From: Climacium dendroides
Taxonomy: Eukaryota > Streptophyta > Bryopsida > Hypnales > Climaciaceae
Direction of reading: 5' to 3'
Length of the DNA stretch: 64,000 nt
Assembly (NCBI GenBank): GCA_950106755.1
Contig: OX467091.1
Location: 21,283,538 to 21,347,537 of the forward strand
Below the pieces are notes generated by a model, which was not told where the DNA came from, did not search any database, and saw nothing but the letters and a program-made list of their open reading frames with translations. The position numbers were made by a program, and so were the translations under genes. Shown piece by piece: positions 13,231 to 26,337 of the stretch (positions are counted from its first letter, which is position 1; each line of letters starts with the position of its first letter).

Positions 13231-13462
13231 TTTAAATTGTTAATTCAATTAGAACAATTAAATTGTTAATTCAATTAGAACAATTAAATTGTTAATTCAA
13301 TTAGAACAATTAAATTGTTAATTCAATTAGAACAATTAAATTGTTAATTCAATTAGAACAATTAAATTGTTAATTCAATTAGAACAATTAAATTGTTAAT
13401 TCAATTAGAACAATTAAATTGTTAATTCAATTAGAACAATTAAATTGTTAATTCAATTAGAA
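13228..13462 (+). repeat. 26-bp tandem repeat, about 9 copies
   Basis: The unit GTTAATTCAATTAGAACAAT plus TAAATT repeats nearly perfectly. Each unit contains the near-palindrome AACAATTAAATTGTT. The left edge continues the truncated fourth ~865-bp unit (CACAACATTTAAATTGTT). The right edge runs into the inner end of the right H3 arm (TCAATTAGAATAAG). The unit therefore combines sequence from both sides of the junction. Confidence 0.9.
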
Positions 13463-14325
13463 TAAGAACAATATGACAATTTCATTAAAAACATCCAATA
13501 AGCAATTGGGTTTATGGTTTAGCTAAGGATTGCAATATTCTTGAAGTTGTTGGTGTGATATTTTGCTCTTGTGAAAGAAATAACAAGCATGTGTGGGTTG
13601 AAGACACCTCATTAACTTCACAATTTTTTTGTCTTGTTTTGGGGGTAGGCATAGGTGGGGACTACTACCTCTTAGAGCAATTTCAATATTCTTCAAAACA
13701 TTCTATATTACTTTCTCATGTGTCAGTATTCTACATGTTTAAGTCTTCATTTGCTTATAATAGATAGATATTGAGATGCCTTGTGCAAACTATTGAGTTA
13801 TGTAATTCCATCATGGAGAGATTAGAGATCTTTGTATTTTTTTTTTGGCAAAAATTGACTCATTCATTTTGCAATACTTGGCTGTATATTTTTAGCAATT
13901 TGCATATATCCTGTTTTAGATCAACTTTCTCACTCTTAGAATCTCTCAATGTAAGTTAGGATTAGCTCTATTATGATTTAAGGCTTAAACTCTATATGAA
14001 TAGACAAAATTAGGTTAGTGCGTGTTTTAAGGATGTTTTAGAAAAATCACTTTTGGTTAATTTATTTTTTGGACATGCTATTTTCATATGCCAAACAAAG
14101 TTTAACAAGAACAAGTATAGTAGAGAATTTGATAGCACACATGATTAAATGTTATTGCTACAAATAATTTAATACAAACTATAAAGTAGGCATAAAAAGA
14201 GATTTAAGAAAAGATTGGCCATCTCAAATGGCGTATTCATATTGTGGCAGCAACACATGGCACACTAGTGGAAATTCATTTCTGAGTTAGTGCCCACACT
14301 GCATGGAAGTTCAGTCTTATTAGCA

Positions 14326-15001
<676 letters not shown>

Positions 15002-15461
15002 GGTTTCTGTAATCGTTGGCTTTGCCTTTTTCCATGGTGTTTCATAACACCACCCAATTTTTTGGAGATTTGGTTTGCTCTGACTTGGGTCGTTTTGTCT
15101 TTGCAGTTTGTAAACCTGGAGCATTCGTTTTTTATTTTCCTTCCGTTCGTTCTTCGTTTTTGAGTTTATACTGCATTAGTTGCAGGTTAGAAATGGATGC
15201 CCTTCCATGTTTGTCTTGAAGAGGTCGTGAGATTGTACTGGCTGCGTGTTGCTACGTTACTGCATTGCGTCTTCCTCCTGATGTGGTGTGGATCGTGTTG
15301 TGGAGGGTTTTCTGATGAGCGCTGCTTACACATTGTGCTTCGTGTGGTACTTTGTCGGGATTTTGAGTATACTGACCTATTGGTTTATTTTCTTTAGAGA
15401 ACTGGTTTTCGGACAGGATTATCGATGTCGTGCGATTGTTTATCTGTATTGCGTGTGAGAA

Positions 15462-15734
15462 TTGACCTTGGACTTAGAGAATTGGGTTCTCGGTTTATTT
15501 GTGTTTTGCCGGGTTTTCGTGAGGTTTTTTCTGAGCTGTGTGTGCAATTGTCGAATGTTGTCTAGGAGAGAAATTGTGCGTCCTTCTCTGATCTTCGGAT
15601 GGGGCGAAGGGGAGACTTTAGTTTCAGATCAGGGGTTTGACTGCTTCGCTGTGGAATTTCGGGCTTTCGGTCTTGATGACCGTAGGAAAACAACCAGTGA
15701 GCTTCAGCCTGCAAGTGAGGTTTTGAGAAGATGA
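15462..15734 (+). other. Open frame downstream of right H3, unknown
   Basis: A 90-codon frame continues the GC-richer tract outside the duplicated arm. From the ATG at 15,555 it reads MLSRREIVRPSLIFGWGEGE and ends near TSELQPASEVLRR. There is no recognisable domain. It may be 3'-flanking or untranslated sequence of the H3 locus that is open by chance. Confidence 0.2.
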
Positions 15735-15989
15735 GTTCTATCATTATCAGAGCGCAATCAATTTGCGAGATGGTTGTAGCTTTGTCGGGTTGGAGAGTCG
15801 AGGCCTGTGGTTGGCGTCCAGCGCTTGTGGGAAAGGTTCATTGATGCCATCCAGCACTGGTGTGGAGCTCAAGGGCAAGGGAACGTTTGAACGTCCCTAC
15901 CTTACTATGCTAGGTAGCCTTCAAACCCGTGAATGTTAATCCAATGCATTTGACATGAAAACACTTATCATAGAACATTTGAACAAATT

Positions 15990-16804
15990 ACTAAGAATGT
16001 GAACACAGATAATAACCATAACTTCCTTCACTGCTTTTGAAGACTATAACTTCATCTGCAAATTTCGAGGGACCAGTATCTGGAGGTTTGAAATTGACTG
16101 AGGTAGATCATCATTGGTAAAAAAGTTTAACGGAATTGGACAAAATGATGTCCTCAAGAAATTAAAGGGAACAAATATATGATCTGAAATTCAATGAGGT
16201 TGTTTGATGAAAGATGTAACATGATTCATTGATAGTGCCACTAAAAAACTACATGTAAAAAGAAAAAATGATTATGATCAATCTAAACTATGGAAACTAT
16301 CTTCTTTCTTTTGAGAACATAAAAAATGGAGTGTGAAAATTACCTTCCCATTCCATTCAACCACCAGAATGTGCATAGATATTTCCACCTACAATTAAAA
16401 TATTTATCACACAAACCACCAAGAAAGATGAATTGATAATGTGTTAATTTCAAATTGGAGCAAGTTTGCCATCTTTCATATCTAGTTGACCACCAACCTA
16501 ATGATGATGTTTAAGGCCTATACTTGACAATTGCCTTCAATTATGTCCTTTAGTTTTGTGTCCCAATTCACAAATGTTGACAAGTTTTATAGTGGAATTA
16601 AAGTATTTGGAGGGGACAACACCTTCTATCCAAAATACAAAATTTATTCTAGTGTAATCAATAGACATAAATATGGATTCACATTCATAGTCAAAATCCT
16701 AAACATGGTGTCTTGCAATAGATATTGATGATTGATCAAATATAATCTTCAAAAATAAATAAACAATCAAACACAAGTTTCCAAAATCATATTGAGTATG
16801 TAAA
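15990..16804. repeat. Diverged third copy of the kinase-flanking segment
   Basis: Stretches such as ATTGGTAAAAAAGTTTAACG, GATGTCCTCAAGAAATTAAA and AGAAAGATGAATTGATAAT correspond in order to 21,800-22,450 and 57,350-58,100. It is clearly more diverged than those two are from each other, so it is an older duplicate. No intact gene is present. Confidence 0.6.
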
Positions 16805-17040
16805 AATGAGGCCTAAGTGAAGGATTGGGATCCCAACAAGAAAGGATCATGACTTTGATTCTAGGTCCAAATTGTGTGACAACTCAAGTCGGGCTTTGTT
16901 AAGAAAAACATCATGCAATTCACAATATGGACAACCCTTAAATGGTGTGAATCCTGTTATGATTTCATAACATGTCATAACAAAGCTATAGACATCCTCC
17001 TTCTCATTGAACTCTAATTTAGAATTTGAAGTCATGATCT
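16805..17040 (-). pseudogene. Protein kinase C-lobe fragment (copy C)
   Basis: The minus strand reads KLEFNEKEDVYSFVMTCYEI, then ITGFTPFKG: kinase subdomain IX with the invariant Asp, plus the helix that follows. After a frame change it reads CWDPNPSLRPHF, subdomain XI with its invariant Arg. The N-lobe and catalytic loop are missing. It is the same family as the relics at 22.5-23.6 and 58.1-59.3 kb. Plants use such soluble Ser/Thr/Tyr-like kinases in signalling, but this fragment cannot fold alone. Confidence 0.7.
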
Positions 17041-17374
17041 TTAATTGAAGTATCTTGAACGCTCTTGACTAACTAGTTTCAACCACACTTATAGATGTAA
17101 TGAAGAGATGGTTGGACTAGAACATGTAGGGTGAAGGTTCATTAATCCTTAAACGCTTGGTCTTGACCACAAAATTGAAGGTTAAATTCCATCACTTTGT
17201 ATGTTCCCATTTAGCAATTACATATTAATGAAAAAAAATTATTTTTATTTTTCAAAGGTGAAATTATATATCTTCTTGACTTTATAAAATTTATGTATTT
17301 TTTTTGTAGAATATAGATTTTAAGAAGATTTTTTGAAGAAAAAGTGAAAAAAACTAGTAAAAAAAAAAGTTATC

Positions 17375-17945
17375 TTAACCTTTAAAGGCTAGAGGCATAT
17401 TTCAAGCAAAAATTGTGAAAAAATGTCATTTTTAGGGCAATGAAAAAAACATGAAGAAATGAAGCTTTTTTTTTTCAAAATTCATTCGTACAAATTTGTA
17501 CCAAACTACTATGGAATGTGTGGAATTTTTTTTAGAAACTTTGACTATTAGATTGAAAGATTATAATGTTTGAAGTTAAAAGACTTTTTTTTTTGACCTT
17601 GTCCAATAGAGCCAATAGCCTTTAACTCCTTCTAGAGTGAGATTTTTACACTACACATGGTTACTTTGGCTAAAAATGTTTAGGGTAGCATAACTTTTGA
17701 TCCGGGCACTTAATTAGAAGAAAAATTGAATCCCCATAAACTCACTAAGGGGGTACATGTTCACACCTTGTATGAAAATTTTGTAAACATTCAACCAAAA
17801 TTAACTTCATAGGAACCTACCTAGATTTTCGATTGTTCATTCAATAAACAATTGTCCATTCAATAAACAATTGTTCATTCAATAAACAATTGTCCATTCA
17901 ATAAACAATTGTCCATTCAATAAACAATTGTCCTTTAGGGGTTAA
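17375..17945. mobile_element. 571-bp DNA element with TTAACC...GGTTAA termini
   Basis: The left end reads TTAACCTTTAAAGGCTAG and the right end, reverse-complemented, reads TTAACCCCTAAAGGAC. The interior shares TAGATTGAAAGATTATAATG with the element at 50,856-51,496. There is no coding capacity. It looks like a non-autonomous TIR transposon. Confidence 0.6.
17832..17932 (+). repeat. 19-bp tandem repeat, about 5 copies
   Basis: The unit ATTGTYCATTCAATAAACA repeats head to tail with a C/T difference at one position, just inside the right end of the TIR element. It contains the palindromic core CAATTG. The stretch from 17,946 to 18,965 has no supportable gene. Confidence 0.85.
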
Positions 17946-18965
17946 GAAATCATAAAATTTTACCACAAGTGTATATTATAATGAACATATTATAGTGTAA
18001 ACACAATTTTTGTGTCATTTATAATTAGAATTCAATAGACATAGAAAATACATGTAAAGTTCAATTGTAATAAAACATTCAATTTTAGAAATTTTGTCAA
18101 AATTCAAATTAGAATTGACCCTAGAATAGATGACCTTCATTTCATTAATTGGGCTCAAACAAAAAAGAATTTTTTTCATGAAGAAATTTCAGATTTAGAA
18201 TAAGGAGCAACAACTTCCTAAAATTTATTGAAGTAGCATATTTTTGGAGCCATTATTTTCTTCTAACTTTTCATTCACATCAAGACAAACACAAATAAGA
18301 TTGCAAACTCAATTGCTTGCTCTTTATAATCCATCATAAAATCTCAACAAGAATAAATTAGATTAAAAAATGTTTTTCAATCTCCATCTTGCTCATTTGA
18401 ATGTCATCCAAATACCACAAATTGGTGTGTGCAATGCTTTAGGACTAAAAGCTTTATTTCTTTTCAAGAAATAAAATATGGACTTGGAGGTTATAAAACC
18501 TTTTAGTAGAACTTCTAGATTGTGAATTCAATTTGTTGGCCTATTTTGTGACTAAGAAGCTAAAACATTTATAAATTAAACTTCAAATATAAGACTTATA
18601 TGTAACCATTGGCCACCTTATCAAGTGTCAATTGTAGTTGTTCTATCAATTACATAGAATCAAATTTTTACATATGAAGAGAATCTTTTTTTCTTGGTGC
18701 TTGTGATGTTATTTCTATACTAATGTCCTACTATAGACAATCATTAGCATTGTGTATTGGCATTTTTCAAAAATGATATATTGTCCAAAAATAGCCTCTA
18801 ATTCTCTTGTGATGATGCGACCACCCTGCCTGGTCCCTGGTCCTGCCCTAGTTTTGTCCCCCCTAAAAAAACCCAGAGCCGTTGATCAATTTTCAAAAAT
18901 ATACATGACATAAATTTACCCATTGAAGAAACCCACCGATATGTGAAACTACTTAAGTAGTCAAG

Positions 18966-19690
18966 AATGGGATTCCTCCCCTATACAAATATGATAACTT
19001 TGGATATTGAAACAAAAGTCACTTGGAAGGATCCTAATCAATGTGACCATGGTAAAGTTGGCATTTGGAAGGGTGCAATTAAATTAGTATTTTGCCAAAG
19101 AAATAATTCAAGAATGGATTTCATTTTATTCTTAGTTATGCAAGCTCTAATGAACAAGAATAGTGTTTGCCCCTTCAAAGCTTTTCAAGTCATGTTTTGG
19201 AAGTCTCAAAGTTCAAAGAAAAAGATGATGTTTGTATTACTTCTTTGATTTTCTTTACAAATGTAAAATGCTACTTTGTAGTTTTTGAGTGCTTAAGTGA
19301 TGGCATTTCAAGCTCTAAGTATTCCTACTCTCAACTTTGTTTAGTGCGTTTTGGACATAGGAAGAATTACAATGAGAGAGGTGATGTATTGAAGCTCTTT
19401 CAAAAAAATATTATTTAAATACAAATTAGATGAATAAAACCAAGGCAATAAATAGGATTGAAGGTACTATTTCATCAAATTTGTGAATGTCTTTGCATTG
19501 GAATTGTCATGAAAACATTTAGCATGTGATCAAATTAATTTTGTGAGCCCAAAGATAAGAATCTTGCAAAATCCTTCTCCACTTTTATAAGACTATAACC
19601 TCATCTTAAAGCCTAAAAGGACCAAAAATTTGGAGTTTTAAAATGACTAATCTAGTGTATCAAAATTCAAAAAGTTAAATGTTAGTATTA
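18966..19690 (+). pseudogene. Segment copy A, start: decayed reading frame of unknown family
   Basis: Two overlapping frames read MITLDIETKVTWKDPNQCDH and later VSKFKEKDDVCITSLIFF, CLSDGISSSKYSYSQLCLVR. The same residues appear in broken form at 56,606-57,045, where the copy reads EVSNSKEEVDACIASLIFI. Shared amino-acid spelling suggests an ancestral coding sequence now frameshifted in both copies. The family is not recognised. Homology with copy B starts abruptly at 18,966. Confidence 0.45.
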
Positions 19691-19691
19691 A

Positions 19692-21795
19692 CTAGCGGTT
19701 GGCGCTTGCTATGCTATGCATTCATCATTAGAATTTTATAAGAATTTTTATGTATTAGATAGAATGCAGAACAAAAATTTCAATAAATCTTCAAATAAAA
19801 ATGACTATTATAGAAGTGATTGCAAATTGCTACTCTATTTCTGTAATATCACATTCTGTAAAAATATGATTTCTATGTGTGCATGATTGAAAATATTTTT
19901 ACAAAATATTTAAAATAATTATTTTAAAGACTTATGAAAATCATTATCATGCATTCTATTCAAATATATCAAAATTTTACTAATATGTAATACAATGAAT
20001 GCATAGCATAGCAAGCACGAGCCCGTAGTATTAATGGTAGCATTTGTGATATTACAGAGGGAATTATGATTTTAGTAGTATGACTAGCGATTGGCGCTAG
20101 CTATGCTACGCAATCACCATTAGAATTTTCATGTATTAGATAGAATGCACAACAAGAATTTCAATAAAACTTCAGATAAAAATTACTAAAATCTTCATAT
20201 AATAAGTATATACTGAAATAAACAATAGAAATTTAATGAATGATGAATGAAATATATGCAATGATGAATACAATAAAGGATACACATATATTAAAATGCA
20301 TTAGAAATTTGACTCAATTGTTACAAACAATGACAACCTAAATAGAAGAATTTAAACGAAAACTTATAAATCTCAAAAGCTTCATAAACAATTTAATTGT
20401 TGTAAAATTCAAAATCGGTTCAATCTAATAAATTTCTCAAATCATTTGGTAGTAGCAATAGAAAATTGAAATCAAAAGCTCAAGAATCACAAAAGCACAA
20501 AATCATAGAAATGCAAAAGAAGTATAAAGCCAAGAAAAGCAGTGGAATTGTTGTCTTTATAATATCACCATATTGATCCTCTTTAATATCACCTCAATTG
20601 CAACGACTATATTATTTCTATAATATCACCTTTTGTAAAAGTGATATTATGGAGATGATGTAAACTGCTACTCTATTTCAGTAATATCACATTGTGTGAA
20701 AATATGATTTCTATATATGCATGATTGGAAATATTTTTATAAAATAATTAAAATAATTATTTTAAAGACTTATCCAAATCATTATCATGCATTCTATTCA
20801 AATATATCAAATTTTTACTAATATATGATACAATCAATGCGTAGCATAGCAAGCACAAGCCCCTAGTATTAATGGTAGCATTTGTGATATTATAGAGGGA
20901 CTTATGATTTTAGTAGTATGATGATGACTAGCGGTTGGTGCTTGCTATGCTATGCATTCATCATTAGAATTTTATAAGAATTTTTATGTATTAGATAGAA
21001 TGCAAAACGAAAATTTCAATAAATCTTCAAATAAAAATGACTAAAATCTTTGTATAATTTTTTTTATAAGTAACCATATATTGAAATGTACAATAGAAAT
21101 TTATTGAATGATGAATGAAACATATGCAATGGTAAATACTATAAAAGATACACATACATTAGAATGCATTAGAAATTTGACTCCATTGTTACAAAAAATG
21201 ACAACCCAAATTGAAGAATTGAAAAGAAAACTTATAAATCTCAAAAACTTTGTGAACAACTTAATTGTTGTGAAATCCAAAATTGGTTCAACCTAATAAA
21301 TTTCTCAAAATCATTTGATAGTAGCAATAGAAAATTGAAATCATGAAAGCTCAAACGTCACAAAAGTACAAAATCATAGAAGTGCAAAGAAGTATAAAGC
21401 CAAGAGAAGCAATGGATTTTCTACCTCTATAATATCATCCTATGGATCCTCTTTAATATCACCTCAATTGCAATGACTATATTATTTCTATAATATCACC
21501 TTTTGTAAAAAGTGATATTATAGAGGTGATTGCGAACTGCTACTCTATTTCAGTAATATCACATTGTATGAAAATATGATTTCTATGTATGCGTGATTGA
21601 AAATATTTTTACAAAATATTTAAAATAATTATTTTAAAAGACTTATTGAAATCATTATCATGCATTCTATTCAAATATATCAAAATTTTACTAATATGGG
21701 ATACAATGAATGCGTAGCATAGCAAGCACGAGCCCCTAGTATTAAGGGTAGCATTTGTGATATTACAGAGGGAGTTATGATTTTAGTAGTATGAT
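19692..21795 (+). repeat. Cluster 2 of the TIR units, inserted in segment A
   Basis: Three units lie in the orientation opposite to cluster 1, at 19,692-20,028 (337 bp, internally deleted), 20,084-20,866 and 20,928-21,739. They are joined by the same linkers (GATTTTAGTAGTATGA). The outer ends are CTAGCGGTTGGCGC and CACGAGCCCCTAG. The paralogous segment reads straight through at 57,335-57,345 without them. The third unit holds a 62-codon frame from 21,108 with coiled-coil character (THTLECIRNLTPLLQKM, QIEELKRKL). Equivalent frames in other units are broken. Confidence 0.8.
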
Positions 21796-22455
21796 AGAAC
21801 TCAATTTCATCTCAAAAGAATCCATTAAAGACATTGGTAAAAAATTAAACAAGATTGGATGAAACAATTTAATTTAATGTCCTTAAAACTAAGGAAACAA
21901 ACACATGAACTTCAATTTAAGGTTGGTTGATCAAAAAAATAAAAAATCTTGATAAGTATCCTTCACTAGTGCTATAACACATTGACATGCAATAGAAAAA
22001 ATAAATATGCAATTTATCCAACCTACAATTGAACAAAATGCATATAGAACATATCATTTATCCAATCATGCAAAATGCCAAGAAAGATGAATTGATAATC
22101 TTTCACTTCTGAATTACTCCAATCCAACAATTAATACTACCACCATGCATCTTCAACCAACTATTGGCCTAACTATAATGTTGAAGGCCTTCACATAACA
22201 ATCACATCCAACTATAACCCTCCTTTTTCCAAATCAAAATTGATGATTGAATTCATGGTAGAATGTCTTAAAAGATGCAAGGCCTTCTACCAAACTACAA
22301 TATCGACTCTTGTATAATCATCAAAAGCAAATTTGAATTGAAATTTGTAGTCAAAAACCTAGATAATGAAGTGATTTGGAATACATATTGTTAATTGATC
22401 AAATATAATCCTAAAAAATAATCAATAGATTAAATGGGAATTTGCCAAAATTACT

Positions 22456-23628
22456 TCAAATGAGTTCATCAAATCTAGGCCTAAGTGAAGGATTGGGACC
22501 CCAACAAGAAGTGATCATGGCTCTAATTTCTAGGTCTAAATCACGGGGCAATTCAGGTCGGGCTCCATTAAAAATGTCATCATGCAATTAACTACAATAA
22601 GGATGCTCTTCAAATGGTAGGAGTCTTGTGGCGATCTCATAACATGTCGTAGCAAAACTATAGACATCTATGTTCTCATTGAACTCCAACTTGGACATAG
22701 AAGTCCTATAATTTTTCAATTGTAGAAGTATCTCAGGTGCTCTCCACCATCCCATTCCGCCCACACCCAATTGAACATTCCCAATTGGCAACAAATGAAG
22801 TAATCAATTTCTAATCATTCAAAGACACACTATCATATTGCTCATTCAAGTGTAAGACTAATACATTTGAAGCTTTCAAATCTCTATATGTGATACCTTT
22901 TTTGTACAAATCTAACATATCTTGGGCAATATAATCCATCATGTACTTGGCTTGAGGAAGAGAAAAAGGAGGCCCTTTGGCATTCTTGTATTTTATGCAA
23001 AGATCAATGAGGCTTCGAAGATCTCTCCAATACCTCTTCATAATAAAACCAAAGTTGCTCCTCTCCAAAGTAGGCTCTTTTACTAGTGCCCCATGCAAAT
23101 GCAAATCCAACAATGAGTATTTAAAATCCATGTGGCCATTGGTGTTGAAGGTCTTCAAGAGCACACTTGTCCTTCATCAACTTCACCCCAAATTCAACAT
23201 GTCTCTTAGGAACCCAAGACTCTTTGTTCCATGCAAATGTGACTTGAACTTTCTAGATGCCAGCTTGAGCTCCTTCTCCAATTTTCTTTCCCAATACCAC
23301 ATTTATAACTTTACTTCATCAATTCTTCACTGCTTGATGCTCACTCAGGATGGCTCAATTTGCTCCAGTGTACTTTGGAATGTGTCGTTAGAAATTCGAG
23401 CTCAATCTCAAATTCACTCTTGTTGGCCATGATGCTTGCAATCTGTATTGAATAGAATTGTGTACAAGATGTTGGAGGCCCTAATGTTGCAAAAGCAAAC
23501 ACTTTGTCTCTACCAATGGTATTGACTTCTTTGACACTACGATTCTCCACAAATTTAGAGGCATCATCCAACAATGCTCCCAAATCTTTTTGGCCAACGT
23601 TGGGTGTCGCGGAAGAAATATCCTCCAT
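22456..23628 (-). pseudogene. Protein kinase pseudogene (copy A)
   Basis: On the minus strand the relic starts MEDISSATPNVGQKDLGALL and has a short non-kinase N-terminus. It then shows a glycine loop (VLGKKIGEGAQA) cut by a stop, the ATP-binding lysine region (GVKLMKD), a catalytic loop YRDLKASNVLV with Tyr for the usual His, an activation segment GWWRAPEILLQ, subdomain IX (NENIDVYSFATTCYEIATRL) and subdomain XI (CWGPNPSLRPRFDELI) before a terminal stop. The length, about 390 codons, fits a complete intronless or processed kinase gene. At least three in-frame stops and some frameshifts disable it. The catalytic-loop change is seen in sequence and its effect is inference. Confidence 0.85.
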
Positions 23629-25989
23629 GGCAGAGGCAACTAGTCACCTTATATACAAAACATTACATTTTGAATTATAATTAGATCTAAAGCAAGGATG
23701 TAGATTCATCAAAATTCTAAGGTCCTTTTTGAAAAGTTTTAATTTTAATTTTTAAATATTTTAAAATTTCTTTCTAGTCATTTCATATCTTCTTCATACT
23801 TTACATCAATCCAAAGGTCATGATCATCAAAGAAAGAACTCAATGGTAAAAAGTCAAGGGAGTTTGGAGAGCATTAAATGTTTTTTGAGAGCATTTGAGG
23901 GCTTTTTCAGGCCTATTCTCCATATTGTAAACTAGATATTGTTGGCTATAATAAAGAATATTAAAGAATATTAAAAATTAAAAAACTAGTTTTTAATTTT
24001 TAATATTTAAAAATAAACAATTATTAATATTTGATGTGGCAGTAGTTCTATCATATTACACTATATTGTAGCCGAGTTTCCATAGTTTGGAAACTCCAGA
24101 GAATTTGCGACCTTGTTGAGCAGTCAAATGTCATTTAATGAGAGACTTCCCAATTTATAGGTCCTTTCAATTTTAATGTAAACCAAGCTTAATAGTTTAC
24201 ATTCGCTATAATTCCAAAAGATTAGAGCCTATATTTTCCTATTCTCAAAATATAAGCAAGCAAGAGATACCTAATTGCACTCCGACCTAAATGCAAACAC
24301 CTCAAAAATCTTGCAATATGTAGGTACATCATGACTTTGATAATGTCTATAGTCTCAATATTGCAAGCATGATTTTCTCACCTTCCAATACAATTTCAAA
24401 CCACATTAACTTTTGCACATGATGACTAATGCATGATGACTAATGAATTCTCTCATCCGTTGGAACCCTATTTGATTTGCTTACGAGAGCATCAAGAAAT
24501 CGAAAATCACGGTAACTATATATGATCACCACACTCAAAAAATAGACCAAATTCATGAGAAAGCACTTCACTTAATTTACATGAAACTTGAAGTTCAACT
24601 TCTTGTGATATTGACCTAATTGATATGAAATGAAACAAGAGATGAGGTCAAGTACTAAAGAAGCTTATATCCAAAAGCAAGAGTACTTGAAATGAAGCGA
24701 ACTCGATCAATCAACAACAACGAAAGATAGAATTGCTCTGAAGGTTTTGCTTGCGGCGCAGGAGTCGTCAACAACAACACCCTAATAACATCTACAACCA
24801 ACCAATTTTGGGGCACCAAGTCCACTACATGCATTCGTTGTTGGCAAGATTGAAATGGAGAAAGCAAACTAGGAACTCATAGAAAACAACACCAGAGTGC
24901 AACCCTGAAGAAGAAGTAGAACAAAGACGAAGAAGAACACTGGTCCAGTTCCTAAAGTCCCAACTTCTACAAACCACGAGCACAATAAGAACAACTGAAC
25001 AAGAGCCCAAGTAGTGTTAAGTAAGTTGGCAAAGTCTTGGACTCTTGGCTGACTATACCACTTGGAACTTGCCATAATTGAATAGTTTGCGATTACTTTG
25101 AACTTACGGACTACAATTGGTCTTGTGTGCCAAATGGTGTGGGCTAGCTGGGGCTTGGGGGTGCATCAGCTTTGATAGTGAGAAAGCCCAATATCGATTC
25201 TTGCCATTGGTGTACTTGATCGAAGAGTATAGGAATCTATTTTGCTACTAAATATGAAGCGTATGTATATTTTTGGTTGCATTATCTTACCACCATATTG
25301 CAGGAATGGAATCTGGCATGTGATTTAGATGAAGTTGGTCAGGACTACTGCTCTATAAATATGTCGTTATGGATGGTGGACAATGGCCTAAGACTGTGCC
25401 CGAAATCCTGTGGTGATATGTTTCAATTCAAAAAGTACATTTAAACTCTTGTCTACTTTCAAGACAAAAAAACTACATAAATGAATTATATTAGGATTGA
25501 AGACAAAGACTTTAGGGTCTCCAATGAGTAGTATGTAATACTCTTCAGAACAACATTGACCACAAGAATGCTGGATGCCAAATTGCCAGTGACCTAGCAT
25601 ATTTCAATTTCTAATTTCTCAATTAGTTATGGCAATTCTTTGAAGTGTACAAGTATTTTAGAGAGTCACTGTATTTTAATCTATGGTTGTTTTGGTGAAT
25701 GATCATTTCTATAGACTTTTTACATATGTTTACGTTTTTACTTTTTTTTTTTTAAATTATTAATTACTTATACTTATTTCCAATATTCCACATGTCAAAG
25801 TTCCTATTATATTGGAATGTTTGATTTTTGTGTTTTTCCTGTTTAGAGAATTATTGTATTCCTACATGACGATCTTATTTACTAAAGGCCTACACATTTG
25901 TTGAACATATTTTTCAATTTGAAAACTAGTTTTTTCCTTAAGCTTTCAAATAAATCATGAGTATTAGAGGTTGAGGGTTTACCTGGAAT
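23629..25989. repeat. Segment copy A, middle: non-coding duplicated sequence
   Basis: This region aligns in order with 59,326-61,790 of copy B. The block at 24,655-25,075 has minus-strand frames that match imperfectly between copies (VEVGTLGTGPVFFF in A, VEAGALETGPTFFF in B), which hints at former coding sequence or a conserved leader. No intact gene is visible. Confidence 0.6.
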
Positions 25990-26333
25990 CTTAGATTGAA
26001 TTATGAAACTCCTGTCGGTGGAGTCGAAGGCGTCGTGGCGTCGGGGACACGGTTAGGGTTTCAGCAGCGATCGCCATTTGTCTGTCAGTACAAGGGCTGC
26101 TGCCACAGTGAATTCAAGCACTTCGTCCAGCCTACCTTGGATCAAGTCCTGAGAAAGTTCACCGCAAGATTTGAGTCTCCTGTGACACTTGCATCGTGTT
26201 TCCAGGCTTATATTTCCTTCGGCTCCAGAACTGGTGGACACGCGGGTAGATGGTTTTACATCAAGCCCGTTTTTTCATTAATTGTTGATCATAAACCGGC
26301 AATCGTGGAGGTCAGATTGTAGTTCTCCGAGAG
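25990..26333 (+). other. GC-rich island of segment copy A
   Basis: The composition changes sharply here to GC-rich. A short frame ATGAAACTCCTGTCGG... (MKLLSVESKASWR) opens in both copies and closes within 20 codons in each. The island ends where similarity to copy B breaks (GTGGA then GAGAGCATT). It may be a promoter/5'-UTR or a first-exon relic. No domain was recognised. Confidence 0.35.
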
Positions 26334-26337
26334 CATT

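Noticed and set aside
13228..13462. CRISPR-like regular repeat array
   Set aside because: Repeats are directly abutting 26-mers without unique spacers, in a plant nuclear context. It is a tandem satellite.
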